This document shows, in pieces, positions 37,001 through 43,532 of a stretch of DNA of 64,000 nt (its first letter is position 1; each line of letters starts with the position of its first letter). Position numbers and translations under genes: made by a program. The notes under the pieces are model-generated. The model was not told where the DNA came from, did no database searches, and was given only the letters and a program-made list of their open reading frames with translations. Source of the stretch: Charina bottae (Eukaryota; Chordata; Lepidosauria; Squamata; Charinaidae). The stretch covers positions 21,185,105-21,249,104 of the forward strand of contig JALMGJ010000018.1 in the NCBI GenBank assembly GCA_023362775.1, read 5' to 3'.

Positions 37001-39744
37001 TGCTCCCAAGTAAACCGTGCGCTACAGTTTTTCAAAGTAGGATGGGATCCCGTGTGCCTGCAATTGCCATTTCCCCTAAGTAGTCATGAACAACACACAC
37101 GGATATATATTGCCCCCCACCCCCAAGACAACTTGGTTTGGCCATTTGTTCCTTCTCCACCCATCTTTGGAAATTTGACCACCACGCCCCCTCCCAGAGT
37201 CTCTTATACATCATTGTTCTGCTTATAAATGTTTACTGAGTGTTGAGAATATTTTAGTTTTTTTTTTCTTAATTATAATTGTAATTGGCTTTTTCCCCTT
37301 TTTTTCTCTTATTATTTTCTTGTTCTCTCCCCCCCCCCCCCCCCCCGATGCTGATTTGCTTTGCTCTGTGATTGCATGCCGCCTCCTGGTGTCTCCCTCC
37401 ATGACGTCACAATGGCTTGTTGCTGTGATTCCCGACACGCCCCCACCACGTTACATAAACGCTCCACCCTCCTGTTTTGTTGCTTCCATGGTTCCCTACC
37501 GAAAAGTTCCCATGATGCACGGTGCTACGCCCACCACTGTTTCTGCAGCAACTACACCCGCCACCAGCGTTCCTTTCGCTGCAACTTCAACGGCCAATCA
37601 GGTTTGCCCCCTTTCAATAGCTTTCTTTCGTGGGGTCTGAGGTGCCAGGAGCTTGCCCAAGCCCACATCCCGCGTGGGGCCCGGTGCCGTTTGCCAGGGG
37701 TCACGTAGCGGTTGGGACATGCCTCCTCGCTTCTGCCACAGGGTGCTCCCCAAACCCACCTCGGTCAGGGGCTGCTCGTCCTGCCTTGTAAGCGCAACCA
37801 GTCCTGACGCTCAAGCTGATGGCCGCTGGAACAGATCTGGAGACTCAGCCAAATGGTGTGTAGGGGGCAGTGGGTGACCGTTCGCGAGGGCACCCTCCTG
37901 GCAGATGGGAGGTGCACTGGGTTCCCAAATCTGCCCTCCACCACCGCCCTCACCATCTCTACACTAGCCTTGAGGAGATGGTGGCACATCTGGCCAATGC
38001 CTGCACCCCACGAAGGACGGGTCCTTGGAAGTGCCGTGGATCTGTGACGGGGCGTGGGCTTTCTTCATGGATGCGGGGTGGGTGGGATCACTTTTGAAGC
38101 AAGGGATTGGGGAGTGCAGATGATCCGGAAACATCACACTCCCGGACCAGCCTTCCCCTCCAGATGTGCTGGGGCTGCGGCTCCCAGACCTGGCAGGCTG
38201 TTCCAGCCCATTTGGGATCCCAGCTTGGAGAGGGGCTCAAGATCGATGGGGAGAAGAGGCTCCTGGGAGTTTTTGCCAGCTCATCGAGGCGAGGCCGTGA
38301 CACGGGCCGTGGCGTAACGCTGTCGTCCCGCCAGTCTCAGCAGGGTCCTCCGTTGGGGTGGCTCTTTTCCCACCTCAGAAGTAAATGGAGGCAAAAGGGA
38401 AAAGGGGGCAGCTTTCTTCCTAGCCCTGAAGCCTCTGCCTCCGTTTATATATATTTTTTACAATGCAACGGGCTGCCTTTCAGGGGATCGGAAAGACGGC
38501 GGTTCCCTGCTGCAGCCTGTCCCAGCCGGTGGCTGAGGCTGAGCAGAGGGAAACTCCTCCTGGGGCTCTCGCTGGGCCAAAGGGAGGCCTCTTTCGAAGG
38601 CCGTCTCCTGGGGCGGGGAAGGTAACCGGCCCGCAAGAATTAACCTGAAAGAAACAAGATGCCAAGCACTGAACTTGGGGTCATGCAGAATATATTTATT
38701 AGGAAAGACCATCCCATAGTCCGTAACCAGCTTGCCTGAAGGACGTCAAGTGCCGCCCGCAGGCTTTCTCCAAAATGTCGTTGCTATGATGTAATTTTTT
38801 CACGGGAGCGAAGGGGGAAAATGCTAAATCCATGAAATCTCCCCATTGTGTTTTTAACTCATTTAAATTACAGTTTAAAATGAGTTTCTCTCCTGGCCCT
38901 GGTTGTGCTGTGGAGGTGCAAGCAAGGGTCTCTGATCTTTCCTGGGGATCGGTTGCTATTCGGAGGGGCCCAGCGCCAGGGCAGTGGGTCAATCTGCTGA
39001 GATGATGGTGGTTTCCCATCTAACAGCACTGCTTTATGTAGGCTTCCTGTATTAATATTCCTACAACTACTTGATGGCTTATTTGCACCATTAGTGTTTT
39101 AACTAGGGCAGCGTTTCTCAACCTTGGCAACTTTCAGATGCATGGACTTCCAACTCCCAGAATTCCCCAGCCAGCATGCTGACGGGGGAATTCTGGGAGT
39201 TGGAAGTCCACGCATCTGAAAGTTGTTGTGGTTGAGAAACGCTGAGCTAGGGCAACGCACCCCTGCATTAAAGGTGACACCCGGCAACTGTAAAGCGATG
39301 CTTTCTCCAAGTGTTCTGGTTTGGTCCAAAAAGGCCAGACTCCTCTCCATTAGCCACCTCTTTTTCAACCATCTAAGCCAGCAGGTTTTGCATGAATCAT
39401 TGATTCCCTGTGAGCGTAGGAAGAAATGGTAATGATGTCACAGTGACATCACATGCATTATGATGTCACCATACAAATGGTGTCATTGTGTAATTGCAAA
39501 TTAAATAATTACATGATTAGCATTGTGACACCCATGGTGTTGCTTACCTCCCCTGCAGATACCCATACTTGTGAGCTGCCCTAGAACTCCTGGTGGGTCT
39601 TGAAGTTAGTGGACAGAGTTAACCGTCAAGGGAATGTTTTAATGGGACTTCTTTCTCCTCTCCACTCCGTTCCTTGTTTTACTGCAGATCTCCCAGTTAT
39701 CAGTAGATGAACTGAACAGCAGCATGTTTGTGTCACAGATGTAG
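7325..39744 (+). CDS. MBNL3: Muscleblind-like splicing regulator 3 (whole coding span, 8 constitutive coding exons plus one cassette)
   Basis: RNA-binding CCCH zinc-finger protein that controls alternative splicing and RNA localisation, binding YGCY motifs. The join of 7325-7498, 24639-24803, 26356-26556, 26992-27228, 33455-33605, 34816-34851, 37507-37601 and 39688-39744 is one open frame of 371 aa with GT/AG borders throughout. Four fingers are intact: C19/C27/C34/H38, C53/C61/C66/H70, C182/C190/C197/H201 and C218/C226/C231/H235, with alternating CX7CX6CX3H and CX7CX4CX3H spacing. MBNL3 rather than MBNL1/2 is favoured by the linker [15 protein letters not shown], by LCMAPA in the C-terminal half, and by the ending [12 protein letters not shown]. 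Human MBNL3 is about 354 aa. RAP2C follows downstream, as in mammals. The protein would be nuclear and cytoplasmic, depending on the cassette at 29897. Confidence 0.95.
8653..8860. mobile_element. Tc1/mariner (Tigger-like) MITE
   Basis: A 208-bp element flanked by TA on both sides (8651-8652 and 8861-8862). Its ends are inverted repeats: CAGGTAGTCCTTGTTTAG at the left pairs with the complement of the right end with about 4 mismatches in 22 bp. There is no coding capacity. TA duplication plus a CAGG start is typical of Tigger-type elements; the family name is inferred. Confidence 0.7.
9418..9501. mobile_element. Palindromic hAT MITE, short copy
   Basis: 84 bp beginning CAGTGTTTCTCAA and ending GAGAAACACTG, with the internal word ACTTCAACTCCCAGAATTCC. 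The flanks are GTCTAGGG (9410-9417) and GTCTAGAG (9502-9509), an 8-bp target duplication with one mismatch. The right arm of the palindrome is mostly deleted. hAT superfamily is inferred from the 8-bp duplication and the terminal sequence. Confidence 0.8.
9975..10014. repeat. (CA)n microsatellite
   Basis: About 20 uninterrupted CA units in MBNL3 intron 1. Confidence 0.95.
10728..10800 (-). mobile_element. LINE 3'-tail remnant (TTTA-rich plus GGGCGGTGATAAATT)
   Basis: A TTTATTTA run is followed by sequence whose complement reads AGAGATGGGCGGTGATAAAT, the motif found at the 3' end of many squamate CR1-type copies. A similar remnant is at 16808-16865. The family is inferred from this short motif only. 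Confidence 0.45.
11777..11856. mobile_element. 80-bp Penelope-like element tail with 15-bp target duplication
   Basis: The insert is flanked by perfect direct repeats CTCAGGTATAGATGT at 11762-11776 and 11857-11871. Its first 69 bp are identical to 54397-54465, the 3' tail next to the Penelope-like GIY-YIG fragment. Its last bases are an inverted copy of an internal segment (TCTGTAGCTTGAA versus TTCAAGCTACAGA), giving a terminal hairpin. Identity and clean duplications point to a fairly recent, heavily 5'-truncated insertion with 5' inversion. Confidence 0.75.
14309..14375. repeat. (GGAA)n microsatellite
   Basis: About 16 units of a GGAA/AAGG tetranucleotide in intron 1. The apparent Pro-Ser-Phe-Leu repeat proteins on the minus strand are only translations of this array. 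Confidence 0.95.
15470..16370 (-). mobile_element. 5'-truncated CR1/L2-group LINE (RT C-terminus and 3' tail)
   Basis: Minus-strand frames encode the end of a non-LTR reverse transcriptase: [71 protein letters not shown] and [18 protein letters not shown] are classic blocks of this group. The frames shift once near 16330 and again inside the element, so it is inactive. The 3' end is at the left (15470-15510), an AT-rich TAAATAAA tail preceded by a GGGCGGCC motif. It is much better preserved than the copy at 3780-4720. Confidence 0.85.
16808..16865 (-). mobile_element. LINE 3'-tail remnant
   Basis: A TTTATTTATTATTTGG run is followed by CCCGCCCACCTCTACCGTGG, resembling the tail at 10728. It is too short to classify firmly. 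Confidence 0.4.
18058..18077. repeat. Poly-C tract
   Basis: About 19 consecutive C, one of an unusual number of long C runs in this window (others near 587, 3165, 3950, 37329, 41720, 47865 and 56138). Confidence 0.9.
20595..20622. repeat. (GT)n microsatellite
   Basis: About 13 GT units, immediately left of a MITE fragment at 20644. Confidence 0.9.
20644..20733. mobile_element. Palindromic hAT MITE, 3'-truncated
   Basis: Same family as the elements at 22615, 39109, 48368 and 55955: TTTCTCAACCTTGGCCAC, then GGCTGGGGAATTCTGGG and GTCCACACATCTTAAA. The right terminus (GAGAAACACTG) is missing and no target duplication is visible. Confidence 0.75.
21787..22057. mobile_element. Non-autonomous hAT-like transposon, 271 bp
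   Basis: The ends are CAGAGCTTTCCAAAC and GTTTTTCC-like complement ...GGAAAGCCCTG, imperfect terminal inverted repeats. A perfect 8-bp target duplication GCTTAGTG lies at 21779-21786 and 22058-22065. The inside holds repeated CGCTTCCGGGTTTT and GCGACACACCAAC words in both orientations, so it is strongly self-complementary. It has no transposase. hAT is inferred from the 8-bp duplication. Confidence 0.8.
22073..22142. mobile_element. Palindromic hAT MITE, short copy with perfect duplication
   Basis: 70 bp from CAGTGTTTCTCA to CAGTACTG. The 8-bp duplication GGCTAGAT is perfect at 22065-22072 and 22143-22150. The left copy shares its first base with the last base of the duplication of the preceding element, so two hAT insertions are packed back to back. 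Confidence 0.8.
22615..22731. mobile_element. Palindromic hAT MITE, near-complete
   Basis: 117-bp near-perfect inverted repeat. The left arm CAGTGTTCCTCAACCTTGG is mirrored by the right arm ending GAGGAACACTG. Flanks CTCTAGCC (22607-22614) and ATCTAGCC (22732-22739) are an 8-bp duplication with one mismatch. Confidence 0.9.
23425..23580 (-). mobile_element. Probable tRNA-derived SINE fragment, antisense
   Basis: The right end reads AACCACTACACCGTGGGCTC, the complement of a SINE head of the GAGCCC-GTGGTGTAGTGGTT type, and the left part contains CACCTAGTGAGCTTCC, a word common in such reptile repeats. Boundaries and family are inferred. Confidence 0.4.
24639..24803 (+). CDS. MBNL3: MBNL3 coding exon 2 (end of zinc finger 2)
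   Basis: Encodes residues 59-113: [20 protein letters not shown], then [23 protein letters not shown] and VPGAQLQPI. It supplies C61, C66 and H70 of finger 2 and the conserved helix following it. Acceptor TTTAG at 24634-24638, donor GTAAGT at 24804, phase 0 at both ends. Confidence 0.96.
25428..25900 (+). mobile_element. tRNA-derived SINE, split by an insertion at 25596-25840
   Basis: The head reads AGAGCCAGTTTGGTCTAGTG (A-box region), followed by GAGTTCTAGTCCCGCC (B-box-like). The body includes AAAGCCAGCTGGGTGACC and CCTCACAGGGTTGTTG. It breaks at 25595 and resumes at 25841 with GGAGTATTTCGTATGTTCACC and the 3' end CGCCTTGAGTTATTTATAAA. Other copies lie at 50491 and 55588. Confidence 0.85.
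25596..25840. mobile_element. Candidate solo LTR inserted in the SINE
   Basis: The 245-bp block that interrupts the SINE starts TGTC and ends GACA, the TG...CA inverted ends of LTRs. The complement of TTTATTA near 25650 gives a TAATAAA signal on the minus strand, suggesting a minus orientation. Target duplication is obscured by the GGAGGA-rich junctions (AGGAGGA occurs on both sides). No internal retroviral or retrotransposon genes are present. Confidence 0.5.
25900..26256. repeat. (AAAAT)n and related A-rich microsatellite
   Basis: About 355 bp of AAAAT/AAAAAT/AAATT units directly continuing from the 3' end of the SINE, whose tail seems to have seeded it. The apparent Phe/Tyr/Leu-rich proteins on the minus strand are translations of this array. 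Confidence 0.95.
26356..26556 (+). CDS. MBNL3: MBNL3 coding exon 3 (linker between finger pairs)
   Basis: Encodes residues 114-180: [20 protein letters not shown], then [20 protein letters not shown] and a Gly/Ser-rich end [10 protein letters not shown]. The linker joins the two finger pairs in MBNL proteins. Its wording is closest to MBNL3 as I recall that family. Acceptor CCCCAACAG, donor GTATGT at 26557, phase 0. Confidence 0.94.
26557..26991 (+). other. MBNL3: MBNL3 intron 3 with a possible LTR-like repeat
   Basis: The 435-nt intron contains 26639-26863, which begins TGTC, ends CA, and carries CTCTACTTTATTGG (an antisense poly(A)-like signal), a layout like the block at 25596-25840. A GATA/ATCT microsatellite (26860-26877) adjoins it. 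The LTR reading is weak; no duplication was found. Confidence 0.3.
26992..27228 (+). CDS. MBNL3: MBNL3 coding exon 4 (zinc fingers 3 and 4)
   Basis: Encodes residues 181-259. Finger 3 is C182/C190/C197/H201 and finger 4 is C218/C226/C231/H235, with [19 protein letters not shown] perfectly matching the family. The end QTAAAAM is the short Ala segment seen in MBNL3, not the long Ala tract of MBNL1/2. Acceptor TTTCCAG, donor GTAAGG at 27229, phase 0. Confidence 0.96.
29185..29490. mobile_element. Non-autonomous hAT-like transposon, 306 bp
   Basis: Left end CAGCCTTTCTCAACCTTTGG, right end complementary GGTTGAGAAACCTTG. Flanks CTTTGAGC (29177-29184) and GTTTAAGC (29491-29498) match at 6 of 8 positions, so it is an older insertion. 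Subterminal words GGAACCC and GGGGTCCGCGGAACCC are also inverted. No transposase. It lies 400 bp upstream of the MBNL3 cassette exon. Confidence 0.75.
29723..29896 (+). promoter_or_regulatory. AG-free, YGCY-rich zone before the cassette exon
   Basis: From 29723 to 29894 there is no AG dinucleotide; the first AG is the acceptor itself (ATTAAG, 29896). The zone is pyrimidine-rich and includes about nine YGCY motifs (TGCT, CGCC, CGCT, TGCC). Long AG-exclusion zones mark distal branch points, which are described for the alternative exon of MBNL1. Function here is inferred. Confidence 0.65.
29897..29950 (+). CDS. MBNL3: MBNL3 alternative 54-nt cassette exon (nuclear-localisation exon)
   Basis: Encodes 18 residues, [18 protein letters not shown], in the same frame as the flanking exons (phase 0 at both sides), so inclusion gives 389 aa. 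It matches, in length and in the KRPLEA-FDL core, the alternative 54-nt exon of MBNL1/2 that contributes a nuclear-localisation signal. Acceptor ATTAAG is weak, donor GTACTT at 29951 is also weak, as expected for a regulated exon. Use of the exon in this species is inferred, not shown. Confidence 0.85.
33455..33605 (+). CDS. MBNL3: MBNL3 coding exon 5
   Basis: 151 nt encoding [20 protein letters not shown], then [20 protein letters not shown] and [10 protein letters not shown] plus the first base of the next codon (phase 1). The LPKRPALEK motif is the second half of the family's nuclear-localisation region. Acceptor CTTTCTGCAG, donor GTAGGT at 33606. Confidence 0.95.
33606..34815 (+). other. 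MBNL3: MBNL3 intron 5
   Basis: 1.2 kb with no repeat or exon that I recognise. Confidence 0.75.
34816..34851 (+). CDS. MBNL3: MBNL3 coding exon 6 (36 nt)
   Basis: Micro-exon encoding (G)[11 protein letters not shown] plus one base. The 36-nt length and LCM-PA motif are conserved in MBNL genes; LCMAPA favours MBNL3 over the LCMTPA of MBNL1/2. Acceptor CGTGCAG (34815), donor GTAGGT at 34852; phase 1 in and out, so it can be skipped without shifting frame. Confidence 0.92.
36231..36576 (+). mobile_element. Complete Sauria SINE
   Basis: 346 bp flanked by perfect 10-bp duplications CCTTGCAGTT (36221-36230 and 36577-36586). The tRNA-related head has an A-box-like GTGGCTCAGTGGG and a perfect B box GGTTCGAATCC (36301-36311). 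The body has GTGAGCTCCCG, CCAACCTAGCA, GCCGGCCACATGAC and GAGTCGGACACGACTG, and the 3' tail is ACCTTTACCTTTACC, as in Sauria SINEs mobilised by Bov-B LINEs. Best single marker that the host is a squamate. Confidence 0.92.
37258..37506 (+). promoter_or_regulatory. 247-nt AG-free zone before the 95-nt exon
   Basis: After TTTTAG at 37257 no AG occurs until the acceptor GAAAAG (37505-37506). The zone is T- and C-rich, contains a C18 tract (37329-37346) and about nine YGCY motifs. The acceptor is preceded by purines, not by a pyrimidine run, so the branch point is probably far upstream. This is the expected design of a regulated exon; the role is inferred. Confidence 0.6.
37507..37601 (+). CDS. 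MBNL3: MBNL3 coding exon 7 (95 nt, probably alternative)
   Basis: Encodes (V)[20 protein letters not shown], then [11 protein letters not shown]. Its 95-nt length equals the alternative 95-nt exon of MBNL1. Donor GTTTGC at 37602 is weak. Skipping would join exon 6 to exon 8 in another frame, giving the short tail DLPVISR and a stop in place of the normal ending. Confidence 0.92.
37602..39687 (+). other. MBNL3: MBNL3 intron 7
   Basis: 2.1 kb, GC-rich in its first half (37.6-38.6 kb), which gives long chance ORFs on both strands. It contains a MITE at 39109 and a cluster of TGATGTCA-like palindromes at 39432-39485. Confidence 0.75.
39109..39244. mobile_element. Palindromic hAT MITE, complete
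   Basis: 136-bp inverted repeat from CAGCGTTTCTCAACC to GGTTGAGAAACGCTG. Duplication AACTAGGG (39101-39108) and AGCTAGGG (39245-39252), one mismatch. Same family as 22615. Confidence 0.9.
39688..39744 (+). CDS. MBNL3: MBNL3 coding exon 8 (C-terminus)
   Basis: Encodes [18 protein letters not shown] and a TAG stop (39742-39744). This ending is specific to MBNL3 as I recall it. Acceptor TTTTACTGCAG (39687). The exon runs 13 nt past the stop to a strong donor GTAAGT (39758), so the 3' UTR is probably spliced. Confidence 0.93.
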   Translation: MSQLSVDELNSSMFVSQM

Positions 39745-39757
39745 AAGCAACACAATA

Positions 39758-41133
39758 GTAAGTTACGCTTCAGCTGTGTTAGCATGGCACACACAACCCA
39801 CTGTTGACTGAACTGTGGTTTATTCAGCTAATTCGGTTGCCTGGGTTCACACATACTGAGCCGTTGAGCCAAGCATGTGGGCTGGAGTTGCACACAAGAC
39901 TCTAGGCCAAAATGGGGCTGACAGGTTTGTGGGTTCAGTGTCTTGTGTGAACCCAGTCACTGAAGAGTTCATGCTGGGATGGCTGGCTCTCACTTTGACT
40001 TCCTCATGAGGACTCAGAAGGCCCTGGTTGGGTTTATTCGGGCGTGTTCGGGGTCTTCTGGAAGTCTCCTCCAGGTTTCCTTGGCTGAACCCTCTATTCT
40101 TCTTTGGAAGAGCCCAACAGCGAGAGGGAGGCGTCTCTCACTCAACAGCTGATTTGGGTAATGGGTGGACAACCTGAGACAAGATCTGGGGAGATGTACA
40201 GTAATCCATCACTAATCCCAGCAATGGCACAGATGGTTTCTTTTATAAAAATCTAAAATTTGCTGGAGATCTTACTGCATTTATTCCATTTCATGATTTT
40301 CAGTTGTTCCATCTCCAAGGTCATAGCGTTCTTAAAAATCTGGTTTCTTCTTTTTCTCAAATGATCTCATGCAAGAATGCTGGAATTTCGTGAGAGTCTA
40401 CAATCTTGCAAGATTTTGCCTTTTTTAAAAAGGGGTTACCTCAGTTTGTATTTTGCAAACCTGTGAGGTGGGCACAGACTTCGCCATACTGTAAAAAGTG
40501 TACGAAGCCAAGGAGCAACGCTCTGCAGTCAGCCCAACTGAGCTCAACACAACTTCTTCCTGGGCAGCCAATACTTTTTCATTCAACGTGCCACTAATTT
40601 ATGGACCTTGGTGTCACCGAGATGGTGCTGGGTGTTTGTCCATACTGTAGCTTTGAAAGGAGATTGAGAAATGTGAGAAGCCCCCTCTGGCCACGATGGC
40701 TGGTTAGAACCTTCTCATTCAGAAGCAACATTGCACTCCTGATATCCAACTCAAGGGAATGAATACCGATTGCTGTGGATCCTAACCTGGATAATTGAAA
40801 AACGAGGGGTTATTTTATCAGCAAGATTTGCAGAGGTTCAAACCTTTCTGGGAAGGGAGATAACTAAGGAGCTTCTACCACCCAGAATAAAGCCCAGAGA
40901 ATGCCAGGTGGAGGGAAGGATCCCCAAATCAGGGTGACTATTAACATACATCAACCCTTGCACCACTGCATACCAGTTGAGTGTGGAAGACGAGAGAGCA
41001 GTCTCTGCCCACGCTTGTGACTTGTCCCTGAGGGAAGGAGGTTATGGAAGGAGGTCAACTTTTGGCCAGATCCAGTTGTCGTCTTTGTCAAATGTCCCTG
41101 TTGTCACTGTTTTCTTTTCCCCCCTTTTTCCAG
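39758..41133 (+). other. MBNL3: Probable 3' UTR intron of MBNL3
   Basis: Donor GTAAGT at 39758 and a very strong acceptor, a long pyrimidine tract ending TTTTTCCAG at 41133, bracket 1,376 nt without recognisable features. The stop lies 13 nt before the junction, too close to trigger nonsense-mediated decay. Inferred from splice signals. Confidence 0.5.
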
Positions 41134-42977
41134 CATACTGTTGGCCTCCTGAACCGGAAGTGGCAGAATTCCCTGTGCGTTTTTTTTCTCCTCTCCTGGT
41201 GGGAAGCTGGAGTGGGCTCTCTGTGCTTCACGCCCACCTTCTCTCCAACATCTACAGTAAGCCTATGGCAGCATCCATGTTAACCAAAAACTGATCTGTG
41301 GGAATGTCAAAACATTTTTTTAAAAGCACTATATATATATATTAAAAAAACAATTAAGAAAACAGTGCTCTGTTATATGAGACATAGAAGTAAAGAACTA
41401 TAAAATAGACTTTTGTAACACCTTACTTTAACACACTTTTTAAAAAGTGGGGTTTTTTTTCTGTCTACCATCAAGACAAAGTGCTCTTGCACAGTGGACT
41501 TAACTAGGTTAATTGTTCTATTGTCAATGGATAAATGTTCGTCTGTTTTTCAAAGTGTTATCTTAATGTTTTGTTTACATCCTAGTCTATAATGACTTTA
41601 TTTGGAGAGACAAAAAAGTTGTACATCATTATCAAGTATATTCCACACCATTTTTTCATGATCATGATATCTTACATTTTCATAGATGACCGTTGTTATC
41701 AATTTCCCTTTTTTTCCCTTCCCCCCCCCCCCCCGCCTTTTTTTAAACAATATGCTAAGAATGTTACAAAGGGAAACAGGAAGATGTGCTTTAAAAAAGG
41801 AAGACCTGAAGATGTTCAGACAGGTTGAAGTTGATTTCTAAACATTAGTTGTGGCAAATAATGGGAAAAGGCAACCACGCATCCAGAAACAGGCCAGAAA
41901 GTAAAATGCACCAGGGACCAAATGCTGAAGAATTTTCACTCGAGGGCAGAAAATATTGGCAAGAAAAAACGATATCTGCTTTCAGTTACCATTTTCTGTT
42001 GGGCATGGCCCTCAACACTTCTTAATCCTTTCATGGCCAAGTTTTAAAGAAATCATGGTGAAGAAGATTGATTCTTTTAAAAAATTGGGGCTTCTTTACA
42101 CTGAAAATCAAAGACTTTTGCTAATCTACTGTGATATATACAGAACAAGAGGAGAAACATACATTATCCTTTCAAACATGCATAACCCAACCCCGTATCT
42201 TAGATAAGTAGCACCAAGCAGGTGTCTCGGTTCTCCATTAGCTACTGCTCTTGCCAATAATAATCCTAATAGGCATCATAATGGATTTCCTTGCCTCCCA
42301 TCATGTAGAGGAATAAAATACCTGTTACAGCTTTCCCAGAAATTTTAATTTTTCTTATAGGTTAACAGCCACTGATTTACAATGCAGAATTTAGGGTGGG
42401 TCAGGAGATCATTCTGGGCGCATTAGCCCTGCGAGCTCGCTCGTTTTAATTTGGCGAGAAGCGGCCCAGCGAATGGGATACTGTGCTGTTCTCTCAAATC
42501 CTTGCTCCCCGGAGCATTTTGTTTCGCTCTGTAAGCCTGGGCAGAGTTCTTGGGGCCCATGAGGAGCCTTCGTTTTCGGAGGAGGTGGTTTCAGATGTCC
42601 ACCACAAAAGTAGCTCCTTCAGGGCGAAGACGTGGCTGATGCTCAGTTCTGAAACACGGGATTCTTTGGCTGTTTTACTTCCGTGTTGCTGAAACCCCGT
42701 AAAATCCAACAGTATCCAGAAACAACGACACCCCGCCTTTGGTGGCACCCCTGCTTGGGGGCAATATGGAAATAAGCCTTTGAAGAAATAAGACCTTTGG
42801 TGCTACTTTGAAGGCTTATCGAAATATGCGGCCAACTGTTTTAAATCGGCATCCTTGCCCGTCTGAATGTTCTTCAGGTCCTTGTCACAGACTTTCTGTT
42901 TCCTGGCTTTGTAACTTTGTTAATGGGGAAAAAATGGATTTGAGTACTCCTTAGGTGCAGATAGTTGTATATTTAAA

Positions 42978-42980
42978 AAA

Positions 42981-43019
<39 letters not shown>
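42978..43019. repeat. (GAT)n microsatellite
   Basis: About 13 ATG/GAT trinucleotide units within the proposed MBNL3 3' UTR. Confidence 0.92.
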
Positions 43020-43507
43020 GTGGGATTTGCACAACCTGTGGCAGTGCCTCTACAGAGAACATCCCTGATCTCTAGTCGGAAAGGTTAGACACATGCACAC
43101 ACTCATGCATTTGTGTACACACGCTTGTGTTAGCTTTATGGTTTTCAAGGAGGTTGAGTGTCCGCTTTCAGTGCTATATATGGAGAAATGTGTAATCTTG
43201 TCACTTCAACGTAACTCTCTCCGGTTTTCTCTGAATGATGTTGAGAAAAAAAAATCTTGCGTAGATGTGCACAGAATGTAAGCCTAACACATTTCCACAG
43301 CATTCAAGTCACAGTTTTAAAGTGCTCAAAAGACAGAACATCAGGGGTGCAATTTCTTTATTTTTCTTTCTTTTTTCCTTTTTGGCAAATTGTAGGAGCC
43401 AAAAAAAGTAGAAGAGCTTGACTCCTCGCTGTGGTATCAAAGTGTCCTATAGTGTGTTGAGAATGTTTGTACTCCTGCAACAGACCACATTTAAACTGAT
43501 TATGTGG

Positions 43508-43532
43508 CCACACACACACACACACACACACT
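43508..43532. repeat. (CA)n microsatellite
   Basis: About 12 CA units in the proposed 3' UTR. Confidence 0.9.

Larger units (their letters stand above)
34852..37506 (+). other. MBNL3: MBNL3 intron 6
   Basis: 2.7 kb. It carries the complete Sauria SINE at 36231-36576 and, at its 3' end, a 247-nt AG-free zone. Otherwise no feature is recognised. Confidence 0.75.
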
